A stretch of 64,000 nt of DNA from Phlebiopsis flavidoalba (Eukaryota > Basidiomycota > Agaricomycetes > Polyporales > Phanerochaetaceae), in the NCBI GenBank assembly GCA_035772785.1, contig JAOCPU010000004.1, forward strand, positions 434,001 to 498,000, written 5' to 3'. The translations under genes were made by a program, and so were the position numbers. The notes beneath the pieces were generated by a model. That model saw only the letters and a program-made list of their open reading frames with translations. It searched no databases and was not told the DNA's origin. Below, piece by piece: positions 23,950 through 34,651 of this stretch. Within the stretch, counting starts at the first letter, position 1. Each line of letters begins with the position of its first letter.

Positions 23950-24325
23950 CTCTATTGTAGTGATGCCACTACCTTTCTCTGCTATTATATAGCCTTCGCC
24001 ATGAAACTCTTATGACCCTTATATATTACTCCTCGATTTACGTCCATATTTCCCTCTATTTTTCCTAGCTCTAGTTGTGTAGACGTTGTGTAGTGTTCGA
24101 GTCACCGTGGCGATTAAGCGCCCGGGTGCGTCTTCATGCCTGAGTGGCTCGGCTTTTGGGCTCCTCTTTCAGTTTGCCTCACACGTGTCCAGGCCCTTCA
24201 GGTCGTTATGCTGTAATCTTCGCTGTAATACATTCAGATTGCTCACGTCCGGGCCTTCAGATCATCTGGTCTTCTGGCACTCTACTGGTCGATTGTTCTG
24301 ACTCCCAGTATAAGAAATGGCTTCA
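23950..24325. mobile_element. Copia LTR between gag and pol of the same element
   Basis: A full-length copy of the ~400-bp LTR, parallel to 21128-21545 (start TGTAGTGATGCC, core CCTAGCTCTAGTTGTG, GTTCGAGTCACCG, end TGTTCTGACTCCCAGT). The minus-strand gag lies to its right and the pre-integrase/integrase to its left. A true 5' LTR should lie beyond gag, so this one separates domains that are normally continuous and fits a nested solo LTR. Confidence 0.7.
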
Positions 24326-24386
24326 TTGGCAAGGCGGATAGCGATGCGCGAAGGGGTGTAGTTGCGCATCCAATGGCGATGAGGAG

Positions 24387-25448
24387 TCATATGAGCAGTG
24401 TGGCGGCCTGTGTCTCGCAGTCCAGAGGTGTTGAGCAGGCGTGCTCTAGCTTAGAGGTAGGACGACGATAGGGAACGACTGGGGGCCTGGCCCGCGTGCT
24501 CCATTGGAGTGGAGGCTGGTGCACGTAGGCGCGGACTCCTTTTTGCTGCCAGCAGCTCGCCGTTTCTTTGCCCTTGTTGACCCCACGCTGCTTGCGACGT
24601 TCTGCGACCGAATATCTGCTGCGCAAGCGCGCTAAGTTTCCGAGGTAGGCCTTTGGGCTTTTCGGGCTCTTTTCCACGCCCGCTGCTGTGGCATAAGCGA
24701 GGTGTGTGCATGTAATAGCGATGTTGTGACCAAGGGATGGTGCAGAAGCTCGCATGGGGGTAGTGTTGGGTTGGGGTTCTCTAAGGAGGTCGAAGCCGTA
24801 GAAGCACAGAGGCTGGAGCAACAAGGTAGTATAGCGAGAGCGAAGGGGACTTTCCCTCGTTAATGTAGGCGCTCTGGAGCGTGTTCCTTGTCGAGTGTTA
24901 TCGAGGATTTGAAGCAAGTAGAGCGAAAACTGCGCGCATAAGACGTCGAGCGGGTAGGGCTTGTCTAGCTCGTCGAGTGTAGAAGGGGGAAGGGCGCAGA
25001 TTCTTGACCTTAGATCATAGCATGCGTCAATCCGAGTCATCAGAGACAATAGGGACTTCGTTCTCAGCCATATGGGATGGATAAGACCTCCTCCCAGGCA
25101 TTGAAGCCGCATGCCAGGCTTCTTCTGCATATGTACAGCCGCGAGGGGCTTTGCCCAAATCTGCACAGGATCGTTGGAGATGTCCTCTACATGCGTTTTC
25201 TGGTCATCAGAGAAGCGATAGATAGATCTCGAACCAGCAGCCCTGAGTGCCTTGTCCTCCCAATCAGTCTCTAGCCTTGTCCTCCTCCGCTGTAGGAGCC
25301 TTAGCGTCCTTGTAAATCCGGTCTCTTCTCGGTTCCGGTTGCCACAATATGTCACCAACCACGAGGGGGGGGGGCTCCGCGTTTTGAGCGTTGCTGAGAT
25401 GTTCCCCCTTCCATGCTGAGTAGTTGCCAGTGCGCAGTGGCTTGTCAA
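24387..25448 (-). pseudogene. Copia Gag (UBN2-type) with shifted frames
   Basis: A single open frame of 353 codons spans this stretch, but only parts are genuine Gag. WEDKALRAAGSRSIYRFSDD, then HVEDISNDPVQIWAKPLAAV, HMQKKPGMR (about 25120-25260) and SLLSLMTRID (about 25030) are typical of the copia capsid region. Between and after these blocks the family-like sequence jumps to other frames, and a CCHC knuckle is not visible. Gag forms the particle in which reverse transcription occurs. The long open frame is therefore accidental in part and should not be taken as an intact gene. Confidence 0.75.
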
Positions 25449-28216
25449 AGGCGAGGGGGGTGTGTGACTTCTTCTGAGGTCATGGAGGGCAGGAGGTTTG
25501 TCAGGGTAGGGCGATCGGAAAGCGCAAAAGGGGTGAGGAGAGCGAAGGGAGAGTGCAGCAAGCTGGAGAAAGCGATTGGAGCGGACTAATGTGTGCAGGT
25601 GGAGCGGTAAGGATAGGGGCTGTCAGCCACTAGAAGGGGGGTGGATGGCAAGGATAAGGATAGGGTGCTGTCAAGCAGAGGAGCGAAGGTAGGGGAGTTA
25701 CAGAGTCGATGGTTCATTTGTAGATTTCTGCGCTTGTGATTGACGAGATTTGGTGTTTTCGCGGGGGCGCCCGTGTTTTTCTCGGATGATCACTGGGCGT
25801 TTGGGCTTCAGGCGCATGCTCGGACCAAATCCAGAGCCAGGAAAGCCCTTCGGAAATATTGATAAATCAAATCAATTCATTCTCCGGTCTACTATAAATA
25901 CCCATTACCTCCAGTATGTGACGAGGTGACACACAAATCCATCATGTAACTTCTCGTTTTCTTTGTAGAATATACTAATTTTTTTGCTGCCACGGTTGCG
26001 GTGGGTACATTGTTTGGATTTAGAGTCCAACAGACACGTTGTCCTGAGGCTGGAGAGCCCGTGACAATGGTAAGCACTTCTGCTTGGCTTCTTGTCATCT
26101 GTAGCAACATAGTGGAGGCATGACCAGAAAGGAGTGAGGCGTAAAGCGTTAGGTTGTGGGGATCAAAGGCTGTATTCCTGCAGCATGCTCAGGACACTTC
26201 AGCACGCGACGGATACAACAGACATACCACACTGCCCACTCGGCTTTTTTGCCACCATGTGGACCCTTTTTTGCCTTGCCTCTTCTATGCAATTACCATG
26301 AATTTACCTCACCCAGACAGCTCTTTTTTTACCAACTTAAACTTACCCTCACGTTGTCCAAATGAAAACAACCCTCCATTGGACATTTACCATGGCTTCG
26401 TCTGCACGTCACCGCTTAGCCTGCTAAAGAAGGCAAAATCTCTATCATTTCAAAACGGGAGTGCCGGCTTCAATGCCTTGGGCACTGATGGCATATTTTA
26501 CCTTTGTGCACCTTGATTTCCTCAAGAAGCTCTATTCCATGGTTCTTTTGGAGGCTCTGTTAGTGGAGAAGGTTGACTCTCTGAAGTGCGAGTTCACTCC
26601 AGACAATTAGGGCAGCATTGAACACACACAAGGTATATGCTCCTGAATGCCTCTGCGCACGGGATCCTGATATCCTCTGATTTTTGTTTGAAACAATGAT
26701 TTTTGTGTATCCTCCCAGTAATCCTCAGCAGACAGTGGGTTGCTGCCTCGCATGTGCTCGGCGCTCACTGCAAAAGGTCTTCAGTAAGTAACTTATCGAC
26801 AGTCTTCTCATTCTGTCGATCGCTGATCACAATCCAGTTCTATGTCCACAACTAAGGCCCAAGCGTGTATGCAAGGACGATAGCAGCCGGAGTACGTCTT
26901 AACAAACTATCAGAGGGATGGGGGCTAAAGCGAGTGCGAGTATGTGTATGCAAGCAACGACGCTGGACGGATACTGTAGCAAACGTGTTGTAGCGCTGAG
27001 GACCAAGTCAATATTGGTGTTCATATCTACTACAGTGGGAGAGGACTCTTACCTGAGGACAAGAGGTCGAAACTGAGGTCCCCAGGTAGAGTGCTGCCAG
27101 TACTTATACTACTACAGAGTCCATTTCAAATACACAGCCCGTAGGAAAGCATGTGCCGAGCTGAGTCATTATACACTACTACAGGCTGAGTAATCCGCTG
27201 ACTGATGAGTCACGGTGCTCGATGACGTCATAGTTCTCGAACCTTCCAGTACCTTCCATGTCACATGACCAGTCTGACTAATACTACAAGGAATTCAAAT
27301 ATTGTCTTTTTGGGGAATTGAGCATTGTTCATGGCACAACCGTGCTTGAGATGAGACACTGTCTAACTATTTAAGCGCTGTTCCCTTAGCAACTCGTGAC
27401 ACTTTTTGAGATAAGCTTTTGATTTGTTTCAGCTCTCATAGCTGACTCGGACTTGTTTGGCTGATATTTCAGAGCAACCCCTCAATGATGCACCCGCAAC
27501 TCATTGACTAGATTCCCACTTCCACCTTCAGTAGCACCCTTTCGCCTGTTCGTACACTTTTAAGTATAAATAGCATTCTTGCTGGCTTCGGGACTGGGGA
27601 ACTAACCTTCCTCTCTTGCAGGGCCCTCACATGCTGCTAACTGTGCAGCCAGAACCAGTGTTATTGCAAAGACGGATTTGTGAAGCGATTGCGCATAAGT
27701 GCCCTGCACCACTCTAGTATGTACTATGTTCTTGAAGTGTTTTTAACCTTTGGTTATCTGGCTAACAGTGGTATAGAAACCATGGTCAATGCGATTACTC
27801 TCCAAGAGCAACCTGCAGCTAGCAGCTCCAAGAGCTCCAAGTCCACTTGTGAAAGCTCATCACTTTCCACCCCAATCACATTTCATTCCCAAGCTTGACT
27901 CAACTTGTCAGCCTAGACTGAGGACCACCCAGTTCAAGTCGATTTTCTGTCGCTGTGCCTGTGGTCTTATCATGACCACATTTGGTGTTCTGCTTTAGAC
28001 ATTACTCTTGCTCTGCCAGAGAGATCATTGACCTGACCCGCAATGAGCCAGATAATGTTGTGATTGCACGCGGCAGCAACCCTCCTAGAGTAGACTCACT
28101 ACTATTACTAGAGCTTCAGCAATTCCTTGACTCTTGACTCTTGCTCTGTTGTACTTAGATGGCTATCGAATAATATCTTGCTGCACTCTCAATAATCACA
28201 CTGTCATCTTATCATA
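25449..28216. other. Gene-free repeat-derived stretch
   Basis: Short frames only. A weak two-unit tandem (AAGGATAGGG followed by CTGTCA) lies at about 25608-25680. The part about 26870-27300 contains repeated ACTACA and GTCTGACTAAT words suggestive of a gypsy-type LTR, but I cannot show paired ends or a duplication. No host gene is recognised. Confidence 0.4.
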
Positions 28217-28574
28217 GTGATTGGCAAGGGTATACCCCCCCTTTTTTTTTCTGGACCCTTACCCTTACCCTCCTAAACCCTTACCCTCCACCAAGGGTAA
28301 GGGTAAGGGTTTGGCTGCAGACCCTTAGCTGTATACAAGTGTTAGAGCATATATAACCAAGTGTTAGGAGCTTATATACACTTACAATGTGCTTTAAAGA
28401 CATGAAAGGATGTCAGAAATACATTACCAAACCAATAACTGTATATCACCAATAGGTCTACTGTACCTTCCCCAGCTCAAAAGGGTTCAAGGGTCCAATT
28501 TTGCTGACCCTTACCCTTACCCTCTGGACCCTTACCCTTGACCCTCGAGGGTTACCCTTACCCCTGCCTATCAC
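28217..28574. mobile_element. Foldback MITE, 358 bp, TA-flanked, CCCTTA-rich arms
   Basis: The left end GTGATTGGCAAGGGTA follows TA at 28215-28216, and the right end TACCCCTGCCTATCAC precedes TA at 28575-28576. The ends are inverted copies with three mismatches over 16 bp. Subterminal arms contain CCCTTACCCTTACCCT on one strand and AAGGGTAAGGGTAAGG on the other, so each arm can also fold on itself. No coding capacity is seen. TA duplication suggests Tc1/mariner-type mobilisation. Confidence 0.75.
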
Positions 28575-28784
28575 TATTGGCACCAGACCCACCAGACCAT
28601 GTAGCTCATATATGTTATGGGGCTATACTATTAGCGCGCCATAATATATATTATAGGGCTATCCCTCAACCCTCAACGGCATCCTGTATTCTAGAATAGA
28701 GGTCAAAACCAATGTTGTAGCCATCACTTAGGGCATTCCAAACATACCAGAATGGTATGTTTTGATGGGAAACTGGAGGGGCTA

Positions 28785-31700
28785 CAGTTGCGGACAAGCA
28801 AACTCGACAAATTTGGCGCCACCACTTGAGCGAATTTTCCACACATTGCAAATCATCGGAGGACAAAACTAAGTGCAGGAATAGCATGAATACTATCTAA
28901 GGAACAAAGTTGTACAATTAGATTTTGCTCCTGTGTACTTTTAAGCAAAAATGAGGGCCAAAAAATTCGCTGGCACCAAATAAATTCTTAAAATTCACGA
29001 AAATATTACCAATCGACTCCTTTTTGTAAGTACTAGCTAGCCATTCCCATAAAAGGTTTGGGCACAAATTGGCTCTTGAGCGCCCTCAATACGGTGTAAA
29101 AGTTTGAGCGTGTTGCCAGCACTGCGCGGTCACAAGATTAGCCTTCTACTTCAATGTCACACCAAGGATGTCCTCCTCCTAAGCGCGAGAAGAAAAACCA
29201 CAAACACTTCTGGGCTTCAAAAGCGTCAGAAGATTGATGACATGAGTGCAGACAAAGTCCCAGAGTACGAGATCCAGCCAACAATTGCCGGTAAGAGCAC
29301 AGAGGCCACCAATTTTGACCATGGAACTTTCTCATCTGAATGTCAGTTGGGAATGAAGACTTTGGCAATGATTGGAATCCCAGCATTGAGCAAGACAGCC
29401 TGCTGTTTACACTGAATGACGAGATAGATGGGGGGGTGCCAAGGAGTCAGATGTCGAGGAAGACCTTGACTGGGAAGAGTTGAGTAACACCTGGCTTTGC
29501 ATGGTCATGGCGTCGATGGCAGACAAGATGGAGAAGGAAGAGATTAATGATGGAGAGTGGATTCCGAATGCAGAGAGAAGAGAGATAAATAGACGGTACA
29601 CTAGAAAAGATACTTTAAAGATGGGTAAGTAATAAACATTTTTGCAGCATTGACATGCTCACCAAAACACCCCACTGCAGGTCGCATAGGCACCCCAGTA
29701 TAATACAGGCCCAATGATTGTGAATAAAGCGGCACATACCCAGCGAATGCCTGTGCATAAGAGAGCAAATAAAACACAAACATACCTCGATGCCTTCTTG
29801 GTGAGGTCCACCTCATCCCATTCGGAAAGCACCACTTCTCGAGCTGCATCGCCCATCACTATCCCTTCCGATAGTGAAAATGCAAATTCTGTCATCCAGT
29901 GAAGGTGCACCGTCACAGTCCGCCTTCCCACCACTATCCAGTCGGCCCTTGTCACCTATCACCGTGAGCAGTAGCCGATCTGCGACACCGCCCAGCATAC
30001 CCAATGTTGAACACCTGACCAACTTTTTCCCAGCTGTGAGCCGTTGTGCCCAGTCCCATGCATGACGCCCCTCATCCGCCCAACTTGAACTTGGCCCTCG
30101 CGGTCAGTGAATCTGTGCTGCACTCTGATGAAACACACACAGCTCAATCAAATCAGCATTCGGATGCGCCAGCCTAACCAAGCAGCACCTCAGCCACGAG
30201 TACCAACGCAGACAAGACTCTGAATCTGGTGAGGCATTGGATGATGACATGGAAGAGCGGATATTTGCCGCAACAGAGCCGCGTCCATGGTCGGAGCTGC
30301 AAGACCAAATAAAAGCGGATCTGAAGAAAAGAAAAAATGTGCTCACCCTTTCACAAATCAACCAGCTCCTCATCATCCAGAACTTTGCTACCCTTCGCAT
30401 CAAAGGATAGAAATGGATACCGGCAAGCATGGCAGTTGCACAACAATGGCACGAAAGCACAGAGCCTGTTCACTTTGTACGAAAGATCCATGTGTTAGCC
30501 CGTCATTATCAAATATTTGAGCAAACTACCAGACAAGGGTCAAGGTGGAAGCAAAAATGCACAGTGTCTTCTCGACAACCCCGCAATACGAACGGCAGCA
30601 CGCGACTGGCTCACATTTCAAGTTGTTGGCTCAGTAACATCACGCGGCTTTCAACATGCGCTGAACGAAGCCATTCTTCCGTCACTTGGGATCAATCTCA
30701 AGCATCCCTTATGCGAGCGGACAGCACGGCGCTGGCTTGTGAAAGTCGGATGGCGGTTGACAGCATTGAGGAAGGGTGTGTACATAGACAGGCATGAGCG
30801 CCCAGATGTTGTTGAATACCGTGACAAGGTCTTTTTGCCTCGGATGGCTGAGTATGAGAGACGGATGGTGCACTTCGATGGACCAGAGCTGCAGCGGATA
30901 GAGCCAGAGTTGAGAGAGGGTGAGGTGGAAATTGTGGTCTATTTCTAGGATGAGTCGTGCTTTCACTGAAATGAGTACAAATCGGCAGCCTGGTAAGAGA
31001 CAACGGCGTGTGTTGATGCCTTTGAGTTGGTACTGATTTTCTGCCACTTTGGTTAGGTTAGGCCTAGGGCAATCGGTGTTACAGAAGAAAAGTTGTGGTA
31101 GACTCATTCACGTCTCCGACTTTGTCACACCCCTCACCAGATGTGCTATCATCCGAGATTCAAATGGGAACATTATCAAGGATGCCTGCAAGTTTATCTT
31201 TCCTGGTGCGAATGGAGACCCATACTAGGAGCATTCACAGCTGCAGAAGCAGGTCAAGGAGCTCCTGGCCATCCATGAGGAGCTTCATCTAGGCAAAATT
31301 GCGTTGGTAATCTTCGACTGCTCGTCTGCCCACAAAGCTCTGCCGCCAGACTCTCTCAAGGCCTTCGAGATGAACAAGTCAGATAGTGGCAAGCAGCGCC
31401 ACCAGCGCGACACCATCATCCCACAGACCAACCCCAATCCATCTTTCCGCGGTAAAGTCCAGAAAATGACCCTAGCTAACGGAACTCCCAAGAGCCTGCA
31501 GACGGTTCTCAAGGAACGTGGATTTGACGTCAGAGAAATGCGTGCGAAGTGTGTGCACACCGTTTGTCCATGGGAAAATGCAAAGTGCTGCATGGCTCGT
31601 CTCCTCAGCAAACAAGATGATTTTGCAAACCAGGTATCTATGCTCGAAACCTTGATCACTGATGCCGGCCACCTCTGCATGTTTCTTCCAAAATTTCACT

Positions 31701-32254
31701 GTGAATTGAATCCTATTGAGATGGTACGCATTCTTCAATCCTTTAATGAATAAACTGACTAATGACTGTTAATCCAGTATTGGGGTTGGGCCAAGTACCG
31801 GTACCGTGAGGTGCGGAAGGCGACTTTCCAGCAAGCGAAGGAAGTCGCTGTGGAGAAGCTCAATGTGTGTCCCGTTGAGGTGATCAGATGGTTCATTAAT
31901 AGGTCTTGGAGATTTATAAGCATATACCGGCTGGGGTTGACAGGTGATGCGGCAGCATGGGCAATGCGAAAGCAGAGACAACATCGTCAGGTGTCACAGC
32001 GAGGCTCAAGCAATGATGTCTATTGAAGCGGTGCTCAACAAGTAGAAATTACGCTGTATCTAGTCACCAGCGCCCTATACTTGGCGTCATTTTGGCCCAA
32101 AAATTTCGCCGGCGCAATGTTACTGTGGGAAAAACTTCCGAGGGTCATTTTTGGACTCCTTTTGGCTGTCCAAGTATGATCCCGTGCTTAGTTTGGCCCA
32201 GAAAATTTGGAAACCAGCTATACCAAACTTGTTGAGTTTGCTTGTCCGCAACTG
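28785..32254 (+). mobile_element. Tc1/mariner-type DNA transposon, 3470 bp, with both ends
   Basis: The left end CAGTTGCGGACAAGCAAACT follows TA at 28783-28784. The right end is its inverse, AGTTTGCTTGTCCGCAACTG, followed by TA at 32255-32256. The inverted repeats extend to about 32 bp with two mismatches (28785-28816 and 32223-32254). The element contains one transposase gene on the plus strand. TA target duplication and the DDE signature place it in the IS630-Tc1-mariner superfamily. Confidence 0.92.
29153..32026 (+). pseudogene. DDE transposase of the Tc1/mariner-type element
   Basis: The catalytic triad is visible. The first Asp is in DESCFH (about 30950), the second Asp in VIFDCSSAHKALPPDSL (about 31312), and the third acidic residue in CELNPIEM (about 31710). 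A 54-bp intron (31724-31777, GT-AG) after NPIEM joins to YWGWAKYRYREV, and another intron begins at 30992. RLIHVSDFVT and the C-terminal RQHRQVSQRGSSNDVY (end 32026) fit the basidiomycete family. In-frame TAG just before DES, TGA inside the first motif, and TAG where Trp is expected after GANGDPY suggest that this copy is inactive. These are base substitutions, unlike the single-base insertions in host genes. The N-terminus is poorly defined; ATG 29153 is a guess. Confidence 0.82.
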
Positions 32255-32256
32255 TA

Positions 32257-33659
32257 TTCGCAAAATACATTTTTGGAGCCAACTCTTTTTTTCGCAAAAT
32301 AAGCGCGTGAATGCGGGAAAGTGCGGCTAGTTCCTGGGCCAGGCCCAGGGGCTGCCACTTGCCTGATTTGGCTCAGAATTGATGGCAATCCGCTTCCCAT
32401 CAATTCCGCTTTGGGGCTGCATTTGGGGTTGCTCCCTAGCTTTCCCCTTGCTTATTTAGGGCGCTGTATTGTAGTTTGAGTACCTATGTATGTTTGGAAC
32501 ATGCCCACCGAACAGAATTTCCATATTTAGCCTGCCAGGGGTGCTACCAATATAATCTGATTTTATTTGGCTTTTTTGCGATTTTCAATAGGGTACCCTG
32601 GGTTTCCCTGCATTTCCCTGGCCCTGCTGCTTCTCGTTTAAGCTCATATATGTTCCCTGAGTATGCCCATAACATAGGAACATCATCTGACACATTCCCA
32701 TTATCCTGGGAATTGTTTCGAATTTCTGGGTATTTTTTGAAATCTAGGAGTCTGGGCATTGCTTCCTATTGATTGGGATTGTTCTGAGCCTTTCTCTCAT
32801 GTATCTACACTATATTAGAGTATTTCCACCAAGTAGATCGAAGGTTTTAACATGATATGCATGTTTGGCAACATATTTTGTGGAATTGATGGCTACTCCC
32901 CTATACCCTCCAGATCAATAATCTGCTATTCTGAGCGGATGGAAAGTACCCTATAGGTGTCTAGTACATGCAGATAAATTGTGGAAGCAATAGGATAGCT
33001 GTAGCTAGTGCGATCCTCTAGATCTTGGTCGATTATCCTGGCGCTTATTTTCGGATTTTAGAGTTAAGCCAGAATCATGGTATTGCAGTACAAATGAGGC
33101 TTAGCTGATATCTCCATCGTATTCTACATCATTGAAAACTCTTATATCCAAATTTGCGAAAGGAGGGGGACATGTACAGGCTGTCAGAGGATAGAAACAG
33201 ACAGGAAGTTGTGTAGATGTACAGAGATTCATGTTAACCCCCCATGCATTCTCTTATAACACTACATCAGCAAAATAATCGAGTTGATACCTATGTTTGG
33301 CTTGCTGGCTAGGGAAGCCAAGTGCTGGCGCGCGAGACGTCTCAAGGTAAACGATTGGATATTGCTACCTTGATTGGGAGGAATTTAAGTAATCTACCAT
33401 GCTTGACAGCCTATTCCATTCGCTTATATGTACATAACGTCGGTGGGGTACTGTTATTAAATAATCTAATACTTTTTCATGATGCGCTCCACGCCCAATC
33501 CGAGTGTCCGACGTGTTTGATCCGGGCTGGGCCAAGCCCCGCGCGCATGCACGACCACCAGTAAGTGGCCTTCTTTTACCGTTGACGTTGAGCTCAACAC
33601 AAAATCTTCGCATGCAATGCTAGTCCTCTCTGAGGTGAGACCGTGGGAAGCCCCACGGA
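32257..33659. other. No gene recognised
   Basis: Non-coding, AT-rich sequence with a GGGCCAGGCCCAGGGGC stretch near 32336 and no recognisable element ends. Confidence 0.45.
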
Positions 33660-33667
33660 CGGTGCGT

Positions 33668-34125
33668 TAAAGCTCTGCACGAGTCTACCGCAGATCGACT
33701 CGGATCCGTACCCGGCAGGGTCAGTGGCATTTCTAAGGCCTGACCCAGATCCACATGGGTATTTGCGCACAGATCACCTGTGACAAACCACGAGTCCCGA
33801 ATCTTATGAGTCCGGGTCATGGGTCTACCTGTCAGAAATGCTTAAGATAAAGGCTGACATGGCTGTAGTGAGGTATATATGACATATAATATATATATAT
33901 ATAATATTGATAATGGCATAGGTATACCTGAAACATGCATATAAGTATTATATAAGCAAATCTATAAATGCCCATGGGGTTTTCTCAAATCCAAACCCTT
34001 GACCCAGATCTGCCACTGACTCATGGCCACAGGTGACTTGGATCCACGGATCAGTATACCCACGGGTTTTCCCATGGCTCTACCCACAAGTACCCATGGG
34101 TTACCCAGACTCATGCAGAGCTTTA
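33668..34125. mobile_element. hAT-like MITE, 458 bp
   Basis: The ends TAAAGCTCTGCACGAGTCT and AGACTCATGCAGAGCTTTA are inverted copies with one mismatch over 19 bp. The flanks are CGGTGCGT (33660-33667) and CGCGTGCGT (34126-34134). These would be an 8-bp target duplication, as hAT elements make, if one base were inserted in the right copy. The interior is rich in ACCCATGGGT-type palindromes and has no transposase. Confidence 0.6.
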
Positions 34126-34141
34126 CGCGTGCGTACGCAAA

Positions 34142-34150
34142 TATATAAAG
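34142..34150 (+). promoter_or_regulatory. TATA box with pyrimidine-rich downstream leader
   Basis: TATATAAAG lies only 8 bp past the MITE's right flank. It is followed by a C/T-rich leader (about 34165-34265), a pattern seen in strongly expressed fungal genes. Whether it drives the short frame at 34439 is not known. Confidence 0.4.
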
Positions 34151-34438
34151 CGACCCGAACGCCTCCCCAAAGTGCCCCCACTCCCTTCTCTTCCCCTTAC
34201 CGCCACCACTGCGACTATCCTGGTCCCTTCAAAACCCTCTACCCACTATTGGATCCCCTCCCTTAGGATATACATCGAATCAATACACTCACGGTGAGTT
34301 AGGCTGCATTATTGGTGAATTGCACTGACTGATCTTAAAAATCAGCCGAAGGCAAGTTCTCTTCAACGTGAGGGTAGATATATGCGCTATGACAGGTATG
34401 TATTCACCACGTAAATCACCTTCTTTGCTCAATCAAGT

Positions 34439-34651
34439 ATTTTAGCCCCTGCCGCTCGCACTGCCTGGGGCGCGGCAGGCGTCTGCGAGACCGCTTTCAC
34501 GGTCATCCAACGGACATCCTCTAAGGGTCGCACGCGCCGCGAGACCATTGACATGCTACCGTCTACGGACACTGCCGCCACTAGGGCGCGTATTACCGCA
34601 GATGTGCGCATAGACTTGATTGTGCCTATAGCTGTCGTGTGTAGGCTGTAG
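34439..34651 (+). CDS. Possible small spliced gene, 70 codons visible, function unknown
   Basis: An open, GC-rich frame (ILAPAARTAWGAAG ... VVCRL-stop) sits in otherwise AT-rich sequence, downstream of a TATA box and CT-rich leader. It has no in-frame ATG of its own, but GTGAGT at about 34290, GTATGT at about 34396 and acceptor-like TCAAG or TTTAG near 34437-34444 could splice an upstream ATG onto it. CAATTAAACC follows the stop. The opposite strand is also open (34429-34668), so the coding strand is not certain. The translation matches no family I recognise; it may be only a GC island. Confidence 0.25.
   Translation: MLAPAARTAWGAAGVCETAFTVIQRTSSKGRTRRETIDMLPSTDTAATRARITADVRIDLIVPIAVVCRL

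Noticed and set aside
23950..24325. 5' LTR of the copia element whose gag is at 24.4-25.4 kb
   Set aside because: On the coding strand it lies downstream of gag, not upstream, so it cannot be that element's 5' LTR.
24387..25448. 353-codon open frame as an intact host gene
   Set aside because: Only parts match copia Gag and the genuine Gag blocks move between frames; the long open frame is partly accidental.
26870..27300. Solo gypsy LTR
   Set aside because: Composition is suggestive, but I could not find TG...CA ends with a matching 4-6 bp duplication.
28255..28570. Telomere-like repeats (CCCTTACCCTTACCC)
   Set aside because: The unit is TAAGGG, not TTAGGG, it occurs in both orientations, and it sits between inverted TA-flanked ends. 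It belongs to a foldback MITE, not an internal telomere.
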